This document shows positions 15,876 through 21,223 of a stretch of DNA of 24,861 nucleotides, in pieces. The position numbers and the translations under genes were made by a program. Source of the DNA: a virus. The notes under the pieces were generated by a model. The model did not search any database. It was not told where the DNA came from and saw only the letters and a program-made list of their open reading frames with translations. Each line of letters starts with the position of its first letter. Position 1 is the first letter of the stretch. The stretch covers positions 1 through 24,861 of the IMG/VR virus record IMGVR_UViG_3300005738_000024; one strand, written 5' to 3'.

Positions 15876-16750
15876 TCTGCTGCAAGTTTAGCGAAGTAGG
15901 ACAGAGCATCATCGTCATCATTAGAAGATGAAGTGATGTCTGGTGCGTTGAAGTCAGCAGTGCTAGAAGAGACAGGAGCAGGATCATACTCTTCACTCTC
16001 TACGCTAGGAGCAGATGGTGTGGAAGTACCGAGAACCATGCTCATGCGATTCTCTAATTCTGTATAAGATTTGAACTGATCAGAATTAGTGTAAAATTCC
16101 AGCGAGTATGCTTGCTGCCATAGTGATTCCATTTCTTCATCATCAGCACTCAATGCTGAAGGTGCTGCGAATTCAGAACTATCATAGTTCCAGTAACCAC
16201 CTACAGTTTTGATCTTCAGTTTGAAGTTAGCACCTTCCCAGAAATCAAAGACGTTGATTGGTGTCTCGTCTTGGAACTCAGGTTGCATTGCAGCAATCAC
16301 TTTGTCATGGATCTTCTTACCATAACGATACAGGAAGACTTTACCTTCGTTATCAGGATTAGCAGTGTCCTTAACAACATAGATGTTGCTGTAGTAAGAC
16401 AACTTGCGCTTGCGATTACGTGCGATTTCTTTGTCTGACTCAACACCGCTGTTCCACAACTTATTGTTAGCGGCACAGACAGGACACTGGTCTCCGTTAG
16501 TCGTCAGACAATTGTCGATCAACCAACCACCAGGACCTTGGAAGGCGTGGGAGTAGACTTTTGCCCATGGGAGTGACTCTCCATTAGGGGCGGGGAGGAA
16601 ACGAATAACGGCATACCCGTTACCACTCTTGTCGAGTGCTGGTTTCCATAGACGCTCATCGGCACCACCTTCTTTAGTGGATTTCGTGAGTTCTTTCTGG
16701 AGGAAGTCGAAGTTAGATTGGGACTTGCGCTTCAGATCTGCGAATGACAT
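15872..16750 (-). CDS. 32: Single-stranded DNA-binding protein gp32
   Basis: A 292-aa gp32 homologue (T4: 301 aa). MSFADLKRKSQSNF contains the N-terminal LKRKS (LAST) motif used for cooperative binding. The core has GNGYAVIRFLP and the zinc site H68, C81, C89, C92 (SHAF...NCL...CPVC), all four ligands retained. KRKLSYYSNIYVVKD and PENEGKVF-like segments follow, then FWEGANFKLKIK. The C-terminus is Ser/Asp-rich and ends DDDDALSYFAKLAAD, matching the acidic protein-contact tail. I chose the ATG at 16750 because it puts the LAST motif at the N-terminus; an upstream GTG (16804) would add 18 unlikely residues. There is no clear Shine-Dalgarno sequence. A sigma70 promoter and a foldable leader precede it. 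Confidence 0.93.
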   Translation of the reverse strand: MSFADLKRKSQSNFDFLQKELTKSTKEGGADERLWKPALDKSGNGYAVIRFLPAPNGESLPWAKVYSHAFQGPGGWLIDNCLTTNGDQCPVCAANNKLWNSGVESDKEIARNRKRKLSYYSNIYVVKDTANPDNEGKVFLYRYGKKIHDKVIAAMQPEFQDETPINVFDFWEGANFKLKIKTVGGYWNYDSSEFAAPSALSADDEEMESLWQQAYSLEFYTNSDQFKSYTELENRMSMVLGTSTPSAPSVESEEYDPAPVSSSTADFNAPDITSSSNDDDDALSYFAKLAAD

Positions 16751-16777
16751 GTTGGATTTATAGGATTTGGTTTGCGT

Positions 16778-16824
16778 GTTGGGTCTTACGTGCAGGCGGG
16801 TCACCCCCGACTCGTCTGCCCAAC
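16778..16824 (-). promoter_or_regulatory. Foldable gp32 mRNA leader (possible autoregulatory structure)
   Basis: The predicted transcript begins near 16824. Its first bases, GUUGGG (16824-16819), can pair with CCCAAC (16783-16778). Inside, GCAG/CUGC and CGGG/CCCG can pair too, giving a nested stem with internal loops that ends 27 bases before the ATG. T4 gp32 represses its own translation by binding a leader with a pseudoknot, so a structured leader here is suggestive. The actual fold has not been computed. Confidence 0.5.
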
Positions 16825-16830
16825 AAAAGT

Positions 16831-16859
16831 ATTATAGCATTGCTATGGTGGGGTGTCAA
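16831..16859 (-). promoter_or_regulatory. Sigma70 promoter for gp32, TTGACA-17-TATAAT
   Basis: The minus strand has TTGACA (16859-16854) and TATAAT (16836-16831) with a 17-base spacer, a perfect consensus. The TGA in the -35 box is the stop codon of the DUF1825 gene. An inverted repeat (ATAGCA-T-TGCTAT, 16834-16846) overlaps the -10. The -35 box lies in the loop of a GGGG/CCCC inverted repeat (16850-16863). Confidence 0.85.
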
Positions 16860-17206
16860 CCCCCTTGTTCTAGACGAGACTTGGCTTCTTTCTTGAGAGC
16901 TTCGACTCTGGTCTGTAGATTGTTAAACATCTCATTGAGATCTTCATTTTCTTCAGCACCTAGAAGTATGGCAGAATCTTTCATTGATTGTACCATATCT
17001 TTTGCTTCTTCATCATCAGAAAGTGTTAGTCTGGTGTAAAAAACTTTCTGTTTTTCAATAAGAGTTTCAAGAACTTCAAAGTATTGAAGTTGTTTGTCTA
17101 AAGAAAGAACAGGAAATGACATCATAGAACGCATACAAAACTGCTGCATCTCTGCCATTTCTTGTAGGTCTCCACGTACCATTTCGGATTGGAAAAAGTT
17201 ACTCAT
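16856..17206 (-). CDS. DUF1825 family protein in the gp59 position
   Basis: A 116-aa helical protein starting MSNFFQSEMVRGDLQEMAEM. The segments LQYFEVLETLIEKQKVFYTR and LTLSDDEEAKDMVQSMKD follow the layout of DUF1825, a small family of unknown function found in cyanobacteria and their phages (FFxSExV start, then a helix with ME..ER..IF..R and a second helix after LSDD). The gene lies between gp33 and gp32; in T4 this slot holds gp59, the helicase loader. No sequence similarity to gp59 is visible. Start and previous stop overlap (ATGA). Its stop codon is embedded in the gp32 promoter. A role in replication or in host takeover is inference only. Confidence 0.7.
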   Translation of the reverse strand: MSNFFQSEMVRGDLQEMAEMQQFCMRSMMSFPVLSLDKQLQYFEVLETLIEKQKVFYTRLTLSDDEEAKDMVQSMKDSAILLGAEENEDLNEMFNNLQTRVEALKKEAKSRLEQGG

Positions 17207-17451
17207 ACTAGCATTAATTTTGCTCTACTTGTTTTCTTCATGAAGTTAAGTTGCTGTGCATCAAACTTCAATTTTTCTTTAAGTGGTTTGCTAACCAACT
17301 TAGATACAGATTCTATTTCAATCTCGTTAACTTCACAATAGTGGATAACCGCATCAATATAATTCATATCATTATTATTTAATACTAATTTCTCCACGTC
17401 CTGTGAGAATCTCGCAGCAGTCATAAATTTATCCTCGGGATTTTCCTGCAT
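17203..17451 (-). CDS. 33: Late transcription coactivator gp33
   Basis: An 82-aa protein. NDMNYIDAVIHYCEVNEIEI, followed by SVSKLVSKPLKEKL, aligns with the T4 gp33 core (MSYLEATTAFLEENSIP...KFIPSGIIEKI). gp33 binds RNA polymerase and the sliding clamp to turn on late promoters. T4 gp33 is 112 aa, and its C-terminal hydrophobic tail (LDFLL) contacts the clamp; here the end is KKTSRAKLMLV, which also ends hydrophobic. GGA before the ATG is the ribosome site. It overlaps the upstream nuclease gene by 23 bases and the next gene by 4. The order gp33 - X - gp32 matches T4. Confidence 0.75.
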   Translation of the reverse strand: MQENPEDKFMTAARFSQDVEKLVLNNNDMNYIDAVIHYCEVNEIEIESVSKLVSKPLKEKLKFDAQQLNFMKKTSRAKLMLV

Positions 17452-18118
17452 ATTTTTCCTGGTATTCGGTGATGTACTCTTGTAGTCTTAAAAAGTATTC
17501 TTTTTTAGGGGTCACTACTGAAACTTGAACATCACTATTTTCACAAGCAACAATTGTTACTAGTTTCTTTACTGTAATGCCATACAATTCTTGCAAACAG
17601 CAGGCATATGCAGTTTCTTGTACGTAATAATCGTACAACCACGCTTCCTTTTTTTGTTCAGCAGAAGTTTTAAAGTCAATAATAGCGAGTTCTCCATCAT
17701 ACTCAGCGATGCAGTCAACACGTCCTGCAATCTTGAGGTAATCAGAATATAACGCTGCTTCTTGTAGGTATACTTTATTTATCTTGTTTAAAATACTCTT
17801 GCTGGAGTTGAACATGATCCAAGGAAGAGGCATGTCTTTATACTTTTTAGTATCTAACTCATTATTAATGTAGTCTTCTACTAGTTTGTGGTAGCGTGTG
17901 CCTCTACCTGAAGCGCGAGTTGTTTTTGCTTGTGCTACTTCCATACCAACTCTTTTACGCCATTTAGCTAGACCTGCTTGCTTCTTGGCGTTGTTGCTGA
18001 TCACAGTTGTGATAGATGGATACTGATTCCCACTAGGAGTAAGATAGTATCTCTTCCCATCAATCATTTCGGCATTCATTTCAACGGGATCTAACCCAAC
18101 ATGATCAAAAATATGCAT
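17429..18118 (-). CDS. PD-(D/E)XK exonuclease, RecB-like
   Basis: A 229-aa protein with the motifs of the RecB/Cas4-type nuclease family. GRGTRYHKLVEDY carries the first His (H77). E120 is followed by AGRVDCIAEYDG (D135), then AIIDFKTS (D148, K150) and the downstream QETAYA motif (Q167, Y171). These residues bind metal ions and cut single- or double-stranded DNA ends. It probably acts in recombination-dependent replication or in degrading host DNA. The start overlaps the phoH stop (TAATG). It sits inside the replication block ahead of gp33 and gp32. Confidence 0.85.
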   Translation of the reverse strand: MHIFDHVGLDPVEMNAEMIDGKRYYLTPSGNQYPSITTVISNNAKKQAGLAKWRKRVGMEVAQAKTTRASGRGTRYHKLVEDYINNELDTKKYKDMPLPWIMFNSSKSILNKINKVYLQEAALYSDYLKIAGRVDCIAEYDGELAIIDFKTSAEQKKEAWLYDYYVQETAYACCLQELYGITVKKLVTIVACENSDVQVSVVTPKKEYFLRLQEYITEYQEKYAGKSRG

Positions 18119-18870
18119 TACAATCCTAAATTAAGTTTGGCAATTAGATAAGACTTGACAAGACCAGAACGAACGATATCCTCAATTCCAAACTCAATGA
18201 GACTAAACTCATCCATGCTTGCAATAATTTTTTGGAAGTCTAGAATGCCTGTACGCTCGTTAGTTCTTTGAAGATCAGACTGCTGAGCATCACCACAGAA
18301 CATAATCTTTGTCTCTTGACCGCAACGAGTCATGATACTATCAAGTTCATGGAAGTTAAGGTTTTGACACTCGTCAATAATAACAATAGAGTTGTCTAGT
18401 GTGGTGCCACGAAGGAAAGATGTGGACCAGAACGATACAGTCTCTTGTTCTTTCAGATTTTCATACAGCATATCAAATGCTGCATCATCCGGCATCTCAA
18501 ACATTTTCTGAACCATATTTTTATATGGTATCTGATAAAGAGATGCCTTATCTTCATGGGTTCCAGGCAGGAATCCAATCTCTCTAGTAGCAACCAGGGA
18601 GCGAACGATATAAACTTTTTCGTAAGGAGTATACTCATCAAGTACATCTTTGAGTGCCAGATATAGAGCTACGAAAGTCTTACCTGTTCCAGCACAACCA
18701 GATGCATAGATGTTTTTACCATCAGCATACTGCTCAAACATTAGTCGCTGATTTTCTGTCAGTGCCTCAATGTTTAGAAGGTAGTCAGAATTAATAGGTT
18801 TCTTTCTACGCATCTGTTTGGCAGTCATACCATTGATGTCAGGTTGTGTTCTCTTTCTTCCTCTAGGCAT
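18118..18870 (-). CDS. phoH: PhoH-like P-loop ATPase
   Basis: A 250-aa protein with a Walker A motif GCAGTGKT (58-65), a Walker B motif IVIIDECQN (D166, E167) and the conserved VRSLVATREIGFLPGT phrase (about 89-104), all PhoH hallmarks. The N-terminus is short and basic (MPRGRKRTQP). PhoH is one of the most frequent genes in marine cyanophages. Its activity in phages is uncertain; proposals include RNA helicase/ATPase functions and a link to phosphate stress. A good ribosome site (GGTGGAG) lies just before the ATG. No pho box is visible, so phosphate control is not shown. Confidence 0.92.
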   Translation of the reverse strand: MPRGRKRTQPDINGMTAKQMRRKKPINSDYLLNIEALTENQRLMFEQYADGKNIYASGCAGTGKTFVALYLALKDVLDEYTPYEKVYIVRSLVATREIGFLPGTHEDKASLYQIPYKNMVQKMFEMPDDAAFDMLYENLKEQETVSFWSTSFLRGTTLDNSIVIIDECQNLNFHELDSIMTRCGQETKIMFCGDAQQSDLQRTNERTGILDFQKIIASMDEFSLIEFGIEDIVRSGLVKSYLIAKLNLGL

Positions 18871-18873
18871 ATG

Positions 18874-19113
18874 TCACCACTCCACCTGTGAATAAGGCAT
18901 CTTTGCCATCTTGTTCATGTGTTCACTCCATCCAGGGTGAGTCTTGTTCATTTTGTTGCGCCAGTCTCCGACTTCTCCGATACCAGCACAACCTTCTGAC
19001 CAATCTTTGTCCCACTCAGGATTCTCATCCTTCCAGGTACAATAATCTTTCACGGTCATATGGAGTTCTTTAGTTTCTCCAGTAGATTTATTTATGACAG
19101 GGTATGTAGGCAT
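18874..19113 (-). CDS. Small hypothetical protein between thyX and phoH, 79 aa
   Basis: The protein starts MPTYPVINKSTGETKELHMT and later has PEWDKDWSEGCAGIGEVGDW and KTHPGWSEHMNKM. The opening resembles small phage and bacterial proteins of the FmdB zinc-ribbon type (MPxYxF...TGE), but the paired CxxC knuckles are absent; only two separate cysteines remain. The ATG at 19113 forms TAATG with the thyX stop and has GGAG nine bases upstream, so I prefer it to the GTG at 19122. The role is unknown. Confidence 0.7.
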   Translation of the reverse strand: MPTYPVINKSTGETKELHMTVKDYCTWKDENPEWDKDWSEGCAGIGEVGDWRNKMNKTHPGWSEHMNKMAKMPYSQVEW

Positions 19114-19748
19114 TAGTTCCACTCCATTGCTTCAGATACTATTGGGAATTGTTCCATAAAAATTTGCTTACACTCGTTTGCAATATCCATATGTTCTTTT
19201 TGAGTTCCGTTAGCAGATCTCAAAGATATATAATGCATCCATGAACGCAAATTTCCTGTCATAAAAATGCGAGTGCCAACAGCAAGAGGAAGCACAAAAC
19301 GAGCACATTCCTTAGCAACCCCTTGACGCAGAAGCTCATTATAGAGATCAATACTCTCGGTAAAATGTCTAGCAATCGTCCCTTGTAATACAAGTTTCTT
19401 TTCGGGGCTGATATCATCCACTGAGTTCTGTCTATTCTTAAGATCTTGAGATCGAAGATCTGGGACAGGTATCTCATCACTAAGGAGATTAGTGTCTGCA
19501 TAGCGTTGAGAAAACTCTTGGAAAGTAAACGAACGATGACGCAGAATCTGAGCTGCAATACCACGAGATGTATTAATTTCAAGAGTCATGTGTGCTTGTT
19601 CAAAAACACTCCAGTGACCATGCTTAATACAATATTTCAGTAGACCAGAATATTTTTCATTGTTTTGATTGTTTGGATTGCTTACTCTAGCAATGTAAGC
19701 AATCATCTTCTCAGCATCAGGAGTAACAGATACTAATTTAACATTCAT
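19113..19748 (-). CDS. thyX: Flavin-dependent thymidylate synthase ThyX
   Basis: A 211-aa enzyme that makes dTMP from dUMP using FAD and methylene-tetrahydrofolate. The ThyX signature RHRSFTFQEFSQRY is at residues 70-83 (R-H-R-x5-6-S-x-R-Y). HGHWSVFEQAHMTLEI and PLAVGTRIFMTGNLRSWMHY, both conserved in the family, flank it. I start at MNVKLVSVTPDAEKM; an ATG four codons upstream (19760) is possible and would overlap the CP12-like gene. The common cyanophage version is close to this length. It supports phage DNA synthesis, as do the glutaredoxin and PurM genes in the window. Confidence 0.93.
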   Translation of the reverse strand: MNVKLVSVTPDAEKMIAYIARVSNPNNQNNEKYSGLLKYCIKHGHWSVFEQAHMTLEINTSRGIAAQILRHRSFTFQEFSQRYADTNLLSDEIPVPDLRSQDLKNRQNSVDDISPEKKLVLQGTIARHFTESIDLYNELLRQGVAKECARFVLPLAVGTRIFMTGNLRSWMHYISLRSANGTQKEHMDIANECKQIFMEQFPIVSEAMEWN

Positions 19749-19752
19749 ATTA

Positions 19753-19983
19753 TTATTCATCAAATACTTTACACATTGGGGAACCAGGGTGATCATCACA
19801 GAACTTATCTAGAACTTTATCTTGATGTCTGTTCTGTGGGTCAGCAATCTTACCTTCTGTCTTTGGATCCCACTCATCAGGTGAGTGTTCTTCATTAGCA
19901 TGGAAGTCTACCTTGTATTCATTCCACTTATCATTTGCATCATAGAGTGGATCGGATGGATCTCTTTGCTTAGGTTGTGACAT
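19753..19983 (-). CDS. CP12-like Calvin-cycle inhibitor
   Basis: A 76-aa hydrophilic protein whose C-terminus, LDKFCDDHPGSPMCKVFDE, closely matches the C-terminal loop of cyanobacterial CP12 (YCDDNPxAxECRVYxD): two cysteines (C62, C71) spaced by eight residues, then K-V-F-D-E. In CP12 this disulfide loop binds GAPDH, and the protein locks GAPDH and PRK in an inactive complex, slowing CO2 fixation. Many cyanophages carry a cp12 gene. Here the N-terminal cysteine pair is missing and the usual AWDxVEEL core is not obvious, so residues 1-55 (rich in Asp/Glu/His/Lys) differ from host CP12. The gene follows the 58-aa gene by three bases and precedes thyX. Confidence 0.72.
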   Translation of the reverse strand: MSQPKQRDPSDPLYDANDKWNEYKVDFHANEEHSPDEWDPKTEGKIADPQNRHQDKVLDKFCDDHPGSPMCKVFDE

Positions 19984-19986
19984 GGT

Positions 19987-20163
19987 TCAACTATCTTTTT
20001 TGAATTGTTTACGACATAGTTTAACTTCTTTGAGTTCATCTTTAATCATCTGATACGCATCTTCAGGTGATAGTTTACGTGCCATTTCCATAGCAGTGAT
20101 GATCTCAACTCTTGTTCCGAAGTGTTTAAGTGCTTCTTCAAAACAATTTAGTTCTTCATACAT
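19987..20163 (-). CDS. Small hypothetical protein, 58 aa
   Basis: This frame encodes MYEELNCFEEALKHFGTRVE and onward, ending EVKLCRKQFKKDS. It is a short helical protein with acidic and basic halves, two cysteines and no membrane segment. The ATG overlaps the stop of the upstream 53-aa gene (TGATG), and the stop is three bases before the CP12-like start. Tight coupling on both sides and sensible composition support it. No family is recognised. Confidence 0.65.
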   Translation of the reverse strand: MYEELNCFEEALKHFGTRVEIITAMEMARKLSPEDAYQMIKDELKEVKLCRKQFKKDS

Positions 20164-20324
20164 CAGTCAGGGTCTCCGTCATCATCGTATTGTTCACCAT
20201 ACGTATACTTACTTGTGTCAGGACTAATTAAATAAGATTGTTTGTCAGCATATACTTCAGTTTTTAGAGACTGAACTAACAACTCTAGATTTTGAATAAT
20301 TAGTTTTAGTTTGTCTTTTTCCAT
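20163..20324 (-). CDS. Small hypothetical protein, 53 aa, first gene after promoter
   Basis: The protein starts MEKDKLKLIIQNLELLVQSL, an amphipathic helix that could form a coiled coil, and ends with the acidic tail EQYDDDGDPD. It is the first gene downstream of the sigma70 promoter at 20345-20373, about 14 bases after the predicted transcription start. No typical ribosome site is visible in that short leader. It is coupled to the next gene (TGATG). The function is unknown. Confidence 0.65.
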   Translation of the reverse strand: MEKDKLKLIIQNLELLVQSLKTEVYADKQSYLISPDTSKYTYGEQYDDDGDPD

Positions 20325-20344
20325 AGAAGGTATTTGATTTACTA

Positions 20345-20373
20345 ATTATAGTATAAAAAAGAGGGGTAGTCAA
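20345..20373 (-). promoter_or_regulatory. Sigma70 promoter, TTGACT-17-TATAAT
   Basis: On the minus strand TTGACT (20373-20368) and TATAAT (20350-20345) are 17 bases apart. Transcription would start near 20338 and serve the small genes, the CP12-like gene, thyX, phoH, the nuclease and gp33. A TACTA-ATTA-TAGTA inverted repeat (20340-20353) is centred on the -10. The -35 box lies in the loop of the terminator hairpin of the preceding gene. Confidence 0.8.
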
Positions 20374-20377
20374 CCCC
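20355..20377 (-). terminator. Rho-independent terminator overlapping a promoter
   Basis: On the minus strand GGGG (20377-20374) pairs with CCCC (20366-20363) across a seven-base loop, TTGACTA, followed by TC and a run of six T (20360-20355). It ends transcripts from the 55-aa DUF4278-like gene. Its loop and T-run are also the -35 box and part of the spacer of the next promoter. Confidence 0.7.
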
Positions 20378-20399
20378 CCCTTTAATTAAACATCAAGTA

Positions 20400-20567
20400 T
20401 CACTTGGTGTATGTGCGACCACGATAACAGAATGTGCCGTGGGGTTCCTTTAATTCAACACAACGTGTAGTATATTCAACACCACGATATGCAGCGTGAG
20501 TAATCTGTGCGTTGTGAAGAGCAGATGCTTTGTTGATCTGCTTACGGATGATGTTAAGTGTGTTCAT
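20400..20567 (-). CDS. DUF4278-like small protein, 55 aa
   Basis: The protein starts MNTLNIIRKQINKASALHNA and ends with two YRG motifs: AAYRGVEYTT and FCYRGRTYTK. Paired YRGxxY motifs about 20 residues apart are typical of DUF4278, a small family common in cyanobacteria and their phages. I chose the ATG at 20567 because it has a strong AGGAG ribosome site eight bases upstream; longer frames start without one. The function is unknown. It lies 44 bases downstream of the riboswitch-controlled gene and is probably cotranscribed with it. Confidence 0.75.
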   Translation of the reverse strand: MNTLNIIRKQINKASALHNAQITHAAYRGVEYTTRCVELKEPHGTFCYRGRTYTK

Positions 20568-20611
20568 GATTGTTACTCCTGAAGTTGAGGTTGTTTTAAG
20601 ACCCCGTTCCT

Positions 20612-20779
20612 TCAGTCGTTTGCGTCCCAATACCACTCACAATCTGGAGCAGAATCCTTTAAGGTTTCTACTAACTCAACCTTTAGTAAATTACTAAGGT
20701 TTTGATTTGCCTCAATCTTCAGCATGATAGCATCAGTTTGAGTGCAGGTGAGTGTTGTGTAGAACAATAATTCTAGCAT
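20612..20779 (-). CDS. Small protein under riboswitch control, 55 aa
   Basis: The protein reads MLELLFYTTLTCTQTDAIML, then KIEANQNLSNLLKVELVETL, and ends PDCEWYWDAND. The N-terminal hydrophobic stretch could be a membrane or buried helix; two cysteines and an acidic, tryptophan-rich C-terminus follow. GGAGG lies 11 bases before the ATG, inside the leader element described at 20785-20838. Short peptides are the typical genes behind Downstream-peptide glutamine riboswitches. It does not resemble the basic IF7/IF17 inhibitors of glutamine synthetase, so that role is not supported. Family and function are unknown. Confidence 0.75.
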   Translation of the reverse strand: MLELLFYTTLTCTQTDAIMLKIEANQNLSNLLKVELVETLKDSAPDCEWYWDAND

Positions 20780-20784
20780 GGGAT

Positions 20785-20838
20785 GAACGCCTCCGTTCCG
20801 CGACTTACTTGCGTCCCACCCGAGAGTGGGATGAACGT
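20785..20838 (-). promoter_or_regulatory. Glutamine riboswitch candidate (glnA / Downstream-peptide class)
   Basis: The predicted transcript starts about where this element begins. On the minus strand it reads CGTTCATCC, a CCCAC/GTGGG hairpin, then GGACGCAAGTAAG, then GGAACG. Those blocks, in that order, match the consensus of glnA/Downstream-peptide RNAs, which bind L-glutamine. The closing stem P1 would pair CGTTC (20837-20833) with GAACG (20798-20794). A second CGTTCATCCCA copy follows at 20789-20779 and can pair with the same GAACG, leaving GAGG, the ribosome site, in a four-base loop. This gives a plausible switch: with ligand, P1 forms and the ribosome site is freed. Known members occur in marine cyanobacteria and cyanophages upstream of short genes, as here. 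Ligand and switching are inferred. Confidence 0.78.
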
Positions 20839-20844
20839 ATGGTA

Positions 20845-20873
20845 ATTATACCATAACTATTTATTGTTGTCAA
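20845..20873 (-). promoter_or_regulatory. Sigma70 promoter, TTGACA-17-TATAAT, with palindrome
   Basis: On the minus strand TTGACA (20873-20868) and TATAAT (20850-20845) are 17 bases apart. The predicted start near 20838 coincides with the first base of the riboswitch. The -10 sits in a perfect inverted repeat, TATGGTA-ATTA-TACCATA (20838-20855). The spacer also contains AATAAATA (minus strand, 20865-20858), a late-promoter-like motif. Confidence 0.82.
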
Positions 20874-20893
20874 ATGGTAATATTAGATACCAA

Positions 20894-21223
20894 TTATCTG
20901 ATGACGTGATCAAGTGTGTGAGAAAGTGCTCCCATCTTAGACTTTATTATAGAACATGCGAGTTCAGGATTTGCAGAATCTCCACAAGTGTAAACATCAA
21001 CCGCGGCTTTACCATCCTCTGGCCATGTATGAATACTCATATGACTTTCAGCAAGTAAAGCAATAGCAGTGACACCTTGAGGATAAAACTTATGAGACAT
21101 GATATTAATCAATGTCATGTTAGCATGTTTTGCTGCATCATCAAGAACTATACGAATAAAATCTTCATCATCTAAGAGATCAACATCTGCACCAAAGATG
21201 TTTAATAAAAAATGATCACCCAT
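20894..21223 (-). CDS. speD: S-adenosylmethionine decarboxylase SpeD/SpeH
   Basis: A 109-aa enzyme of the small bacterial type that makes decarboxylated AdoMet for spermidine synthesis. The motif LLAESHMSIHTWPEDGKAAV gives the self-cleavage site E59-S60, whose serine becomes the pyruvoyl group, and the acid/base His65. C80 in DVYTCGD is the other catalytic residue. The N-terminus MGDHFLLNIFGAD is typical. I start at 21223 because the ATG overlaps the stop of the upstream gene (TAATG); a start four codons earlier is possible. speD is a known cyanophage metabolic gene. It is slightly shorter than most bacterial SpeD (about 120-130 aa). Confidence 0.9.
   Translation of the reverse strand: MGDHFLLNIFGADVDLLDDEDFIRIVLDDAAKHANMTLINIMSHKFYPQGVTAIALLAESHMSIHTWPEDGKAAVDVYTCGDSANPELACSIIKSKMGALSHTLDHVIR

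Noticed and set aside
16755-16762. TATAAATC late-promoter-like motif just before gp32
   Set aside because: Transcription would start at the ATG itself, leaving no leader; a much better sigma70 promoter lies upstream.
16751-16804. An 18-residue N-terminal extension of gp32 from a GTG
   Set aside because: It overlaps the foldable leader and displaces the LKRKS motif from the N-terminus; the ATG at 16750 matches gp32 family starts.
17770-17785. GATAAATA motif inside the nuclease gene (minus strand)
   Set aside because: It is in coding sequence with no gene start at a fitting distance, and the AT-rich base composition makes such matches common.
19085-19100. CATAAATA motif inside the 79-aa gene (minus strand)
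   Set aside because: It is coding sequence (Val-Ile-Asn-Lys) too far from the phoH start to be a clear promoter.
20612-20779. The riboswitch-controlled peptide as a glutamine synthetase inactivating factor (IF7/IF17)
   Set aside because: Those proteins are basic and lack this hydrophobic N-terminus and acidic Trp-rich end; I see no matching motif.
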